Shown one piece after another: positions 53,929-64,000 of a DNA stretch of 64,000 nt. Every line of letters starts with the position of its first letter. Position 1 is the stretch's first letter. The notes under the pieces were generated by a model. The model saw only the letters and a list, made by a program, of their open reading frames with translations. It did not search any database and had not been told where the DNA came from. The translations under genes were made by a program, and so were the position numbers. Source of the stretch: Prostheceraeus crozeri (Eukaryota > Platyhelminthes > Polycladida > Euryleptidae); the NCBI GenBank assembly GCA_907163375.1, contig CAJQUW010010391.1, forward strand, positions 62,001 to 126,000, given 5' to 3'.

Positions 53929-55050
53929 GGTCTATGTGTATGTAATTTCTTCTTTAGGTCCTATTTTCAGTTTTCGCATGCTGTTTGTATTTTAGGTAGT
54001 AGTATTTTAATTATTCCATATCTTACTGAGGTATGGAACACTTGTTTTTACTGTAAATACGTGTGAACTTATATCATTGTGTATTACTTCATCTCTCATG
54101 TGTCTTTCCGTACATTCATACGTGACCAAGCCTGCAAGGCGAAACGTCGTATAATATAATATCTTTTCTCTTTTGTATCCGTTGAAACTTGGTTTTTTAC
54201 TCTCTATCGAAGTAAATTATGTATAGTTTTATACTCGCAATTTTTGAGAAAAACTAATACAATTTTCGATAAGTAACAGTAAATTCAGTTTCACTTTCTA
54301 TGAATCTGTTCAAAATATTCAAAGATGTGGTGAAATTTCCACTTCAAATACAAATGCACAGATTCCCAAAATGTCCATGAACACTCCCATGCTCCAGCTT
54401 TTCCTGCAAAAATCATTTTCATTGAATCCAAAATACACTTATCTACATCTGAATGGCAATCTACATCCACTCAAGTCGTGACACTATTTACAACCGAGAT
54501 GGTGGCTATTAAGTGATATTAAGAATCAACTTATCTCTTTGCACAGCAATAACCACATAATTAGACTGGTCGTCTCTTCTTCTGATTGACTAGAAGGGAA
54601 GCATTGGAATATGTAACGTTGATGAAATGGCGCAATCTGCCGACATAATTAATACCATAGCAATCGAACAATGAGCAGCCAGTTCAAAATCAAACACGCC
54701 AAATTGTGCAAAGTTTCAGTGACTATTATCAACCGGATCACACAGGTAAGAGACACAGACGATGTCAAGTTCTATAGAGAAGTTTGTGAACGTTTCTTCA
54801 TGCGCCTGCTCACTTTTTTTTGAAATGATCGGAAGGGCCAACATTATTGAGAAAACTTTTGCGCAATGATCGGAGCATTTTGAAGGAATTCAGAGCAATC
54901 CGCAAGCGACGCACGACTATTTTTCCTATCTCTGTAAGGTATTAGGAATTTCTTTTTGCCCACTTATTAAGTTCCTGCATGTGCCATCTGTTTGAATCAG
55001 TTTGCACTTCTAGCAAAGTGATACGATTAAACAATCTAATTCTGTGGCAA

Positions 55051-56206
55051 TAGCTGTGCTATTCATTGACTCTTACCTTTTATTATCTTACTTATTTACA
55101 TTCATAAGTAGCAACAAGTAATCATTATTTTGTGACACTTCTACATTTACTTTCACAAGTAGTAACATGGTGACATTTGATTTTTACTTATCTTTAACTG
55201 TGACGGTGCAAACCTTTAATTTTATACATCACGTGATGAGCTGTAGTCAGTCTTGAATGCATGTTCCGTTTGTACACGCAAAATTCACTTTGCATGATTA
55301 AGACAGCAGGCAGCGATCGAAAGCTCGCAAAAATCCAACAGTTTTATGAAAGCAAGTGGTGTTTTTCCGGAGACATACTCACCTTGAATTATAACCACAT
55401 GCATTTATTCATTCTTGTGAAAGCTTGAGGCATTGTATTCGTTTACGCTGTTTACAAAAACAAAAATATGTTTTCTCATGTTCGTCTTCGCAAGATAGGA
55501 ATACACGCTTTGGTAAGTAAACTGGAATTCAACTATGATTTAGTTGGCTTTTGTTAAATTAGGAATTTATGTTTGAAATATTTCACATGATTAAATGAGA
55601 AAGCAATACGCTACATAACTATTATGGTTCATAGAGACCGGCTTCATCAAACGAATCTGAATACTATAATTAGTACCAAAATCAGTGAAAATATCCGAAA
55701 CTGAATTTTCAAAAGAACGCGCAGTAGCTCAATCTATTTTCTTTTTCAAAGAAAGGAGCAACAAAGACAACGCCCCAGTGAACCATTCATAATTGCAAGC
55801 ACTCGCTTGCAGTCAACAGACATTTTGCATGGATCTTCAAACAATGTGATTGCCTTTGTATTTTGTATTCTGCAAACGAACTTTAAGAAAATGCTGTCTA
55901 ACCTAGAATATTTCTCTCCGTATTATCTTATTTGTCATAATGTAGATTATGTCTTGTTCTTTTAAGGAACAAGACAGAAGAAAAAGATGCCGCTTGAAGC
56001 CATTTGGCATACCATTTGAAGTTCATTCATAATAACATGAAATCAACTGAGGCTATAATTGTAACTAAATTTGAGACATATGGCACAATAGAACCGGCGA
56101 TAGAATTAGTTCATACTGAAAGAGAAAAATTCAAAATTCTTCTTAACCCTCAGAAAAAGGGTTAATTTAAGACAGAAATTTATATCATATGAGAGAAATT
56201 ATAATC
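55051..56206. other. Unassigned AT-rich sequence
   Basis: No gene recognised. Includes a small inverted motif CTTAACCCTCAGAAAAAGGG with TTAA (about 56145-56166) that resembles the ends of the neighbouring piggyBac-like element and could be a solo-end remnant. Confidence 0.45.
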
Positions 56207-56210
56207 TTAA

Positions 56211-57180
56211 CCCTCAGAGACCTGAGGGGGGTCCAGTGGACCCCGGAGCGACATTTTTCTATTTCACTTTTTACGCTGACGATAGATCAACCACTCAAGC
56301 CCATACAAAATCATAAGTTCTGACAGTGAATCTGCATGTGTTATTTCATTTCAATTAAATCACTAGAAGTATGCCAGATAGGCCAAGGGGGTCCACTGGA
56401 CCCCCCTCAGGTCTCAGAGGATGTAGAAATTCCATCACAAAATCTCTGTAATTAGATGAAAAATGATTTCGAACATTTCCACGATGGTGTATAAAGAGTG
56501 AAAGTCATTTATTCATTGTTTGCATCATGCTCGTAGATGTGCAATGTGTTGGAAGATCGCAAAATGTGAATATTTTGCTTTCGCACATGATCTCGCGTGA
56601 CTGGTTGGCCTATATGAACAACTCGACATAAATCGATGTCCGAAATGAAAGCTATCACGATATTCATAGTTGAGCACCAAAAACTGATTGATGACAAACT
56701 TTTCACAGCAGTAATGATAAGTTTGAGATCTCCAAAGCTTTTTTTGGTTCTAGAAGTACAGCAATTTTGACTCATTTTAGGTCTATTTCTGATAGCTTTG
56801 GATAAATTTGAAGGAATGTACAAATGGAAAGGATGAGCTGCATGAATTAAATCAATTTCATCAAAATCAACTATCTGAGTCTTTATGGTGACACAAAATA
56901 TCGTAAAGCCGCCTCCTAGTAAAAATGATGCTGTACTAAATGTGGTTGACTTACAAAAACACCATATTTTCGCACGTGTTTACTGAGAAGGCTGAAAGTC
57001 ACTCAAGGGATTCGTTTTACCGACCTGCTACACGCAAACATCATTGTTTTACTTAAAATCAACTTTCGTAATGTTTTGATAACGATTTAAGCAGATAAAC
57101 TAAGAATATGTTTGAGGGGTCCATTGGACCCCCCCCCCCTCAGGTCTCAGAGGGTGTGAAAAAGCTCAGGTCTCTGAGGG
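56211..57180. mobile_element. piggyBac-like non-autonomous element with GGGTCCA(N)TGGACCC palindromes
   Basis: The TIRs are CCCTCAGAGACCTGAG and its exact inverse CTCAGGTCTCTGAGGG. TTAA (56207-56210) on the left and TTGA on the right fit the piggyBac TTAA target with one change. Inside each end, and at 56386-56410, sits a palindrome of type GGGGGTCCANTGGACCCCC (56226-56243, about 56388, 57117-57140), a possible repeated binding site. The 970-bp interior has a 104-codon minus frame (56509-56823, IVIAFISDIDLCRVVHIGQP) without recognised family; transposase absent. Confidence 0.8.
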
Positions 57181-57337
57181 TTGAAGACTGCAATGAGCCA
57201 GTTCGCCAGGCTGTAGAATAGAAAGGTGTCATCAGACTTTTAATCCGATTTTTTGAAATTCGAAACTAGTTTTTCCCAGTTTTACTAGTGATACGTATTG
57301 AAGTATCATATGTATTTTATTGGTTTTTCTCAAAAAG

Positions 57338-57960
57338 CTAATCAAGTGTCAAATTCATGTCGTTTTCTCTAATGTTTTTAGATTTTTTATTTTTATTTTT
57401 GCGGTGCATATCATTTTTACTGAAACCGTTGTTACTTATTTTATTTTTCATAATATTTTGCAATCTTTCTGAATGGTCAGAGCATCGTACCTCGACGCAT
57501 CGAAAACTATTTCTTATAAAATTATTTTTCACTTGATTCAGCAACCAGCTATCTTTGCGCAAGCTTATGGCATAGTGTCAAGGTTTACTGTACCAATTAT
57601 ATTCTAATTTTTCATAACCGAGATGCTTATGTCAAAGAAATTCAGACAGTCAGTTTCTGGAACTTCTTAAGTATATTGCACATGTATATTGTCATCCATT
57701 GAGTTGAAAGTGTTTCAGATAGTCTTTAGTATATTCTTTTCTTTCGGGAATGGACCCAAGATGATATCGTTGATATATCTTTTGTAAATGGTTGGACAAA
57801 TGTTATAACCATCATTTGTTGCATATCTATTGTCACCTGGCGGCCTTCTACGAATCACATTTAAGCCCAGATTTCTTCCTACCTGTTGATGTCTTGAGAT
57901 GTCTTTTTCTCCAGGTCCGGCTTACCTGATAGCGATCATATAAAATGAATAAACTAAGTT
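57338..57960 (-). pseudogene. PLE reverse transcriptase fragment
   Basis: Minus-strand frames give YINDIILGPF (active-site region), then TFNSMDDNIHVQYT and LSFF/FDISI-type RT palm end, and SLRKDSWLLNQVKNNFIRNS of the thumb. Closely parallel to YARYIDDIIIGPF and KDSYVPSHVKSNYLKN of the minus-strand PLE at 18145-20368, so the same family. Several breaks; only about 600 bp remain. Old. Confidence 0.65.
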
Positions 57961-58803
57961 ATTGAGCAATTTCTTTGAAATTTAGATCAACTAAATGTTT
58001 CTTGTCTTTGCAATTTCACTTTCAACACCAATGCTTACAGATAGACATACTGCTAGACCACATAGGCTATAAGCAGGGCATGGACTCCTAGGAGTCCATG
58101 AAGCAGGGACATCTATGATTAATATGATATATCAACATTCAACTCACTTGGATTCTGTTGTATTTTACAATAATGAAGTGAATTGTTTACCACTTATTCC
58201 ATGTTTTATCCAGATACTCGTACATGTACACTGTAAACTGTAGGGCACTAATGTGGGCACGAAGCCGAAATTTCGCCTAGTCAGCGCCTTTCTAGTGCCT
58301 CGAGGCTCCACTATAGGTACTAATAGGCACCAAACCAAATGTTTGTTTATCCAATGAAATCGAAGGAAAAATCAATGGGCACGAACTCGACTATATGAAC
58401 TTCGTGCCTACTCGTGCATTGTGTTGGTTAGAATTGCTGCCTAAATTTCGTGCCCTAGAGTTTACAGTGTAGAATCATGTGAACCAACTCGACTTCAATA
58501 AAGCATTAACAAGGATTTTTGAAGCGCCTGAAAATGTCCTACATTGTTGCCCTCAAAAATCCATGTTAATGCTATTGTGCGTGATTGAAGTGGACTGGGC
58601 AGCAATGTAGGAATACACATGTAGATATGCGCTGATTGAGATTTCAAAAAATGTCTTTCACATGTATAAGTAGAGAGATCATCATTCCGGAATACGTTGT
58701 TGCTTTTCTTTTTCCACATTGTACCATAGCTCAATTGCGCACAATATTTCTTCATAGTATGGGGCAGATACGTTGCATGTGGCTGATGAGATAGCTAATA
58801 GCT
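57961..58803. other. Spacer with a MITE and a 22-bp palindrome
   Basis: Holds a perfect palindrome CATGGACTCCTAGGAGTCCATG? (58079-58100; read as CATGGACTCC and its inverse), the MITE at 58229-58469, and the junction of the 17-kb duplication at 58803/58804. No gene recognised; an 86-codon minus frame (58495-58755) is not convincing. Confidence 0.5.
58229..58469. mobile_element. Tc1/mariner-type MITE (241 bp)
   Basis: The left end is CACTGTAAACTGTAGGGCAC; the right end inverted is CACTGTAAACTCTAGGGCAC, one mismatch in 20. Flanked by TA on both sides (58227-58228 and 58470-58471). Similar AAATTTCG words inside both arms. Non-coding. Confidence 0.85.
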
Positions 58804-59121
58804 AATCGAACCCAGTCTTCGAACTGCTAACGCGGCATGAAGATCACCAAGACCAGCGAAGCACACCCTCCATGATCGTGTGAAGAACAAGTAAAGCTTT
58901 CAGCGCGCATTATGACGTTGCCTTCCTGGTTAGCAGTTCGAAGACTGTGTTCGATTCCCAGCCGGCAAGCCATTTTTCATAGTGGTGTCAAGAGCAAGGC
59001 GCATTGAAATATCATTCGACCTTGTGACGGCCGGAGGCATTGAATCAATCATTAGAGATGACCATTATTATTTGCGAACTCTTTCGCACATAGATAATTA
59101 TATAACAATGCAGTCATCACA

Positions 59122-59753
59122 TCAGATAAAATTCTGCCACGGTACAGCACCTGCAGGAGAAAGAAAAAAATCAGCAAATTCATCTCTGAGCGAGATAAGC
59201 TCATGTGCCGACATATTTGATCCAACACGACCAATTTCAGAGGCGCCTGATGTATTATCCTCTCTCCATCGCCCAGGAATAAGCAATCCGTCAATATCGT
59301 CACGATCAAGTAAATCAGGTGTCATGTAATTACGATTTCCGTCATTTACATTAGAATTCTCAATTTGCAAATAATAGTGCAAAACAAAAGCTGCTTTTGC
59401 AAAAGTTCCACAATTTTTAATGCTTCAATTGATCCCGGGCGACCAAACAATGTCCATCTCGAAACTAACACCCCAAAACTGTTTTCAATCATCAAACGCC
59501 GTGCACGTGACAGGCGATAGCTACATGTTTTTTCTCGATTCGGTAATAGAGCTCGTCCACGAGAGGGAAAAATGCGCATCAAACATTTTTTAATGGAAAA
59601 GCTTTGTCACCGATTATTCTCAACTTCAGTTTCACTCACTCGTTCAGCTAGCGGGATGTTGATAGTATCATCCATCAAATTGAGTAGAAGGTCGGAGTCA
59701 TAGACTAAGTATATTAGGTAGAGTGATAACTCCGCATTTATTAAATCCCCAAT
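59122..59753 (-). pseudogene. PIF/Harbinger transposase, C-terminal half (copy 2)
   Basis: Near-identical to 42136-42767: INAELSLYLIYLVYDSDLLL, GDKAFPLK, YRLSRARRLMIENSFGVLVS, HYYLQIENSNVNDGN, IPGRWRED. Here the codon after VELL is CAA, where the first copy has TAA, so this copy is slightly less damaged, but the frameshifts between blocks are shared. Confidence 0.8.
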
Positions 59754-59761
59754 GTGTACAT

Positions 59762-62280
59762 CAGGGCTGTGGAGCCGATCCGTTATCTCATCGGCTCCGG
59801 CTCCGCGACACTGATGTGAAAGGCTCCGGCTCGGCTCCGGCTCCGACTTCAAATTCAGGTTCTATCTATACTGGTTATCCTGGATCCGTTGAACGGGTTT
59901 TTTGGATAACGGTGTGGCCTTTAGAGGCTTGCTACAATCATCAAATTAGTTTTCATTAACAAGCAACGACTTAAGTTAATAATAAAAATGATAATAGCTT
60001 AATATAATGACAAATAGCATACTTGTCATATATTTTTGCATGAATTGATTATCTCTGAAAGATAAAATAAAGTTATAGCCAGGATTGGTTAAATTAGATA
60101 AAGATCTCCTGCACTGGCTAAATATAAATTGGCCTAGCCTGCAACCAGTCTACTACAAGGCTACATTAAGTAAGACTACATGAGTGATGATGATATACCT
60201 AATTAGCCGTCACAGGGGCCGAATAGTAGCATAAGCTTTTTAACAAAGCTTGAATATGAAACTGGATAGCGTATGCCTCTAAATAGCTTATAGGGCCTGT
60301 ATCTACTCGAACATGGAAAGGGTATCGGCTATATAGCCAAATATACCGTATCAATAAAGATATCAATTGCTTTATTGAATATTAATGTGTATATAGACTA
60401 GCTTAGGTTGTTATTGTTATTTGTTATTGCCTTTATTCAATAGTCTGTTGGTCCATGAATAATATGATCGGTGGGTAGCCCACGACTCATCATCTGTAGA
60501 AATTGTAATTTAGATAGCCTCATTGCAGTGTAGGCTAGAAATGTACAATTGAAAATTATACTTAAAAAAATTAAAAATATCTAATTTAGGACAAGTTTTG
60601 TAATTCTATGCAGCATACTTAATACGTTAAGGCCTAACTTACATTATATTAATTTCGTATTTTTCATTATGGCGTAAAGTTGCACTAAATAATTCATCAA
60701 TGATTCATGTATATTATTATATTCAATTTATGTATAACACATTACCACTATTCCTCTGATGATGGTTAGGCTGATGAAACTGAACTCGGAGTATCACACA
60801 ATATGTTGCAGGGTGCTATGCATAATAAAAATTTGACTGCGAGCACCGAGCAGAAATCCCATCTACTTTGCTAGCTTTCGAATGCGCGTGCGGTTTAATG
60901 TCACAGACAATGGAAAAGGGAGGTCAAAAGGCGCCTTTATTGAGAGCGTCTCAGTCTTTCTTTATTGATTACATATAAGTCAGCATGATATCAGCATAAA
61001 GTGTTGACAGACGGAAAAAATAATAATGAAAATTCTTGAAATCCACAGGTCTATGACATTTGAGGAAATATTATTACACGATACGGCTCTTGTGCAGTCC
61101 TCCCCCCCCCATTTGTTCTCTGGTCAAAAGATGCAGTACCATTGGATGTCCGTTTCAGCATCACCGGTTTGAGAGAAGCATTCCATGCTGTTGTAAAAAT
61201 CTACGTGGGTAATTGCGATGTCATGGTCGCAAACTTCGTCAGCAAGTCAACATTGTAATTTGCCTTCGGGTTTTTCGCATTGAAATTTCCTTTGAAGTCA
61301 AAGGAAATTCATTGTGAATGAGATACCTTTAAAATAATAGGGCGCTACTAGAAGTGGCTGGGTCGCTTATTGCTATAGCCATGTGAGGACTTGTAGTCAG
61401 GTCATTCGTGTGAGTGTGAAGAGTTATCCCTCCAATCAAAATTGATCAAATTGAATAATCGATTGTTTTGAAAAATGTTGGTGGGGGACTGCACAAGAGC
61501 CTACAATACAATCTAAGGAAATTGGCATTGTCACAGATGCCAGTAGCTTCTACCAGTAGCCATACCGATAGATGATAGCCTACATAGTAACCGTATTAGA
61601 TTTAAGACATTGCGCAAGAAATGCAGCTATATTATCTTTGCTGACTGAACTGGAAATGTGTACATAAATGACTGGCGACTTGTCTGTAGGAATCTACAAT
61701 CATCTAGTTAGCATGCACATAACATGTCTTCAAATTAATGGATTTTGGAGAATACGTTGTCAATATGGAAATTAGTCTTACGAAACATGTGCAATAAAAA
61801 AATATTACACATGTGTGTAAATATATAATAGATATAATACAAAAGAAGGCGGCAACTGCAAAGAAAGATATCGTGGAGGACAGATCATTGGTATACTTAA
61901 AAGACATATCTTTAGATTTCAAATGATTTAATTTTTTTATGATGCCAATTAATAACTTTCAAAATTCTAGATTTATATCAAAGCTCAAACTATCGGAGCC
62001 GGAGCCGGAGCCGGAGCCTTTGTGATAAATCGGCTCCTTAAGGCTCCGGCTCCGGCTCCGACCAAAACCATCGGCTCCTTAAGGCTCCGGCTCCGGCTCC
62101 GACAAAAACCATCGGCTCCTTAAGGCTCCGGCTCCGGCTCCGACCAAAACCATCGGCTCCTTAAGGCTCCGGCTCCGGCTCCGACAAAAACCATCGGCTC
62201 CGGCTCCGGCTCCGGCTCCGACCAAAACCATCGGCTCCTTAAGGCTCCGGCTCCGGCTCGGCTCCAGCTCCACAGCCCTG
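59762..62280. mobile_element. hAT transposon with GGCTCC arrays, copy 2
   Basis: Same element and insertion site as 42776-45217; target duplications GTGTACAT (59754-59761) and GTGTACAC (62281-62288). It is 77 bp longer overall: the right array has extra GGCTCC units and repeats of the ACCAAAACCATC spacer (61995-62270), while the left array is shorter. The interior matches with few substitutions. Confidence 0.88.
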
Positions 62281-62288
62281 GTGTACAC

Positions 62289-63700
62289 ACTTTCGCTTTT
62301 ATTAAATGAACTCAAGGGAGGGAGATACAGTTGTCAATTGTCACCAATTGTGAGATATGCAAATTATTGCAGCTTTGAAGAAATTACCATGGAATTGAGT
62401 GATCATCATTGTAGTGCAGAAGGAATAATGGTATCTTACAGATCCTCCGTGTCATGACAGCCTTGGAGAGGTAGCGTTTGTTACATTAGCAACTTGATGA
62501 CCTGCTATTGCTTTCTTGCTCAACCTCAAGAGAATCTTCTAAAGCGAGATCACATCATAAGCAACCTGCCACTGGTAGAGCAAAATAACAATCAAAGACA
62601 ATGATTTCAATTAGCCTTGAAAGATGTAAATGGGTCCACATCACTATTCAGATTAATGAAGTGAAGCATAAATTTAGTGAATCATAAAATCATGCCGGTG
62701 AAAATTGAATTAAAAACTTGACATTTCATCCAAGAAAGCACGAATAATATCGCGACTTTTTCATGGACTTTCATTGTAATATAATACACATCATGAAATT
62801 CCCTTGATAATCAGCTTAATTTCCGCTTAGTTAGGATGCTTATTAACAAATATTCATTCCTTTTGATATCCAACTTGTTTCATACTACTTAAAAGGGGTT
62901 TCTGTGTCGGTAGTATATAAATTGGCAAAAATTTAGCTTTTTAAAAATTGCCCAAATAAGGTTTTGGACCACAGGAACGCAAAAAATTGAATCTTTTCAT
63001 ATAAAAATTGTCACTATATGCAGATGCCTTTTTGAGTTGACTACTCTATGATCAGAGTTTCTGAAAGCTCCATCAGCCCCTTCGTGCCCAGTACTGCTGA
63101 AATTTACATATGTCAACACATGCCGTGAGTCGCAGATTGTTAATACGAGCGTGGTAAATCTGTGCATGTAATTATAAAATTCGGATCCTGAAGATTTCGG
63201 GCACTGAACGTGGAAATGTTTGGCGTCGATAGCTCCTATACAGTGGAGAAAGTTCCAATGTTCTCAGAATCCATCCGCGATTTCAGTCCATTCTTCCTGA
63301 GTAGATGGGCATTTAATGTATTTGTCGGCCATAACATTCCATATAACCTTACGCGTCTCTCGCAGAATGCAGCTCATTGTTGATCGACCGCGGCGGAATC
63401 GAAAAGATAATACCATTTTTGAACATCCAGCAGATAAATACACCAAAAATATAGCTAGTCGCCATTCAGGGTACACTGGCTCTCTGAAAGAGTTGTTTTG
63501 TAAATTATCACGAAGAAGTGACAACAGATGATCGAATCGCGAAGGAACCATACGAAAATATTGGAAATACATTTGCTTGTCATCTTCACGTAAATGGGGA
63601 ATTAAGGCCACAAATTCATTGTATTCTTCACGCATATGATATGCTGTCCGTATCCACCATCGACGTTGTTTCCATAGAGTAGGTATATATAGGCAGAGTG
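62289..63700 (-). pseudogene. PIF/Harbinger transposase, N-terminal half (copy 2)
   Basis: Same blocks as 45226-46640 (MREEYNEFVALIPHLREDDK at 63635, GRSTMSCILRETRKVIWNVM, TQEEWTEIADGF, TGA, then CIGAIDAKHFHVQCP). It shares the TGA in FWEHWN with copy 1 but agrees with unit B at several other positions (for example ADKYIKCPST). Confidence 0.78.
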
Positions 63701-64000
63701 TCGACTCAATAAAGTATCTGCATACAGTAAAAATTTTAATATGAAAACATACAGTTTTTTGCGGAGATTACGCTCCTGTGGTCCAAAAAATCATTTAAGC
63801 AGTTTTTAAAAAGTCAAAATTTTGCCAAATTATATACCACCGAGATGACTCCTCTATGTAAGTATTATGAAACAAGTTGGATATCAAAAGGAATGAATAT
63901 TTGCTGATAAGCATCGTAACTAAGCGGAAATCAAGCTGATTATCAAGGGAATTTCATGATCCGTATTATTATAATGGAAGTCCTCATGGAAAAGTTGTGA
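63701..64000. other. Start of a further unit-A-like segment
   Basis: Continues the homology to 46640-46937, running off the window edge; non-coding. Confidence 0.6.

Larger units (their letters stand above)
52525..54208. mobile_element. Head-to-head inverted PLE pair
   Basis: Flanked by the 12-bp direct repeat GAAGTAAATTAT (52513-52524 and 54209-54220); the intact empty site is at about 48943 in unit A. The left copy (minus) and right copy (plus) are inverted duplicates of the PLE 3' portion, sharing about 690 bp; both have their 3' tails outward. The right copy carries about 270 bp more coding sequence in the middle, and the left an extra 40 bp at its outer end. Both code for an intact GIY-YIG domain and end in the PLE tail GCAAGGCGAAACGTCG. 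5'-truncated, very young. Confidence 0.88.
49784..55050. repeat. 3.6-kb tandem unit B, enlarged by a PLE insertion
   Basis: Second copy of 46188-49783 with few substitutions. It is interrupted by 52525-54208 and has a short deletion near 52370 relative to unit A. It ends AATTCTGTGG at about 55047, then unrelated sequence. Confidence 0.85.
58804..64000. repeat. Segment of a 17-kb tandem duplication, copy 2 (continues beyond the window)
   Basis: Homologous to 41818-46937. It begins abruptly inside the SINE inverted repeat at AATCGAACCCAG. Confidence 0.88.

Overview
The window is metazoan nuclear DNA, most likely from an invertebrate with a very transposon-rich genome. This is inferred from the element mix: an APE-type LINE, a Hero/R2-like LINE with a restriction-like endonuclease, several Penelope-like elements (PLEs), and hAT, piggyBac, pogo/Tigger, and PIF/Harbinger DNA transposons with a MADF protein. 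The AT-rich composition and lack of operons also fit. I recognise no prokaryotic gene, no rRNA or functional tRNA, and no convincing host gene. Nearly everything supportable is a mobile element, mostly broken, and the main content is architecture: nesting, foldbacks and duplications.

Layout. 1-4.7 kb: a 1.73 kb TIR element (248-1977) and a foldback repeat (2779-4013). 4.7-21.9 kb: a nested stack. A decayed LINE (4690-5041 and 21445-21900) is split by a minus-strand PLE (5045-20400) plus a foldback (20434-21444). That PLE is split by a hAT element (5383-18136, 8-bp duplication GACACAAT). The hAT holds a piggyBac element (5626-14177) and a pogo/Tigger element (14791-17781). The piggyBac holds a LINE (about 5700-9391), and a second PLE (9392-about 12475, plus strand) sits in that LINE's TAC-repeat tail.

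22.07-34.02 kb: a giant foldback element of 11,956 bp. Its inverted arms are about 4.5 kb each around a 2.9 kb centre, its termini are AGTAGT...ACTACT, and a near-perfect 6-bp duplication flanks it. The ends resemble Polintons, but no Polinton core gene is recognisable. The centre codes for an acidic 177-residue protein. This is the best candidate for something undescribed.

34.7-40.6 kb: another hAT (34692-40604) with a Hero/R2-like LINE (35943-39576) inside it. The LINE carries a tRNA-like module just upstream of its coding region. 40.7-64 kb: a PIF/Harbinger element with convergent MADF (plus) and transposase (minus) genes. The transposase is interrupted by a third hAT (42776-45217) built of GGCTCC repeats. 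About 17 kb of this region is tandemly duplicated (41818 onward matches 58804 onward, running off the window). Inside the first copy a 3.6 kb unit is itself repeated (46188-49783 and 49784-55050). The second unit has been hit by a head-to-head inverted PLE pair (52525-54208) whose empty site survives in the first unit.

The genes do not form a host pathway. They are transposases, reverse transcriptases and accessory DNA-binding proteins. The insertion order gives a relative chronology: split LINE oldest, then the minus-strand PLE, hAT, piggyBac or Tigger, APE-LINE, and plus-strand PLE; separately, Harbinger, then its hAT, then the 17-kb duplication.
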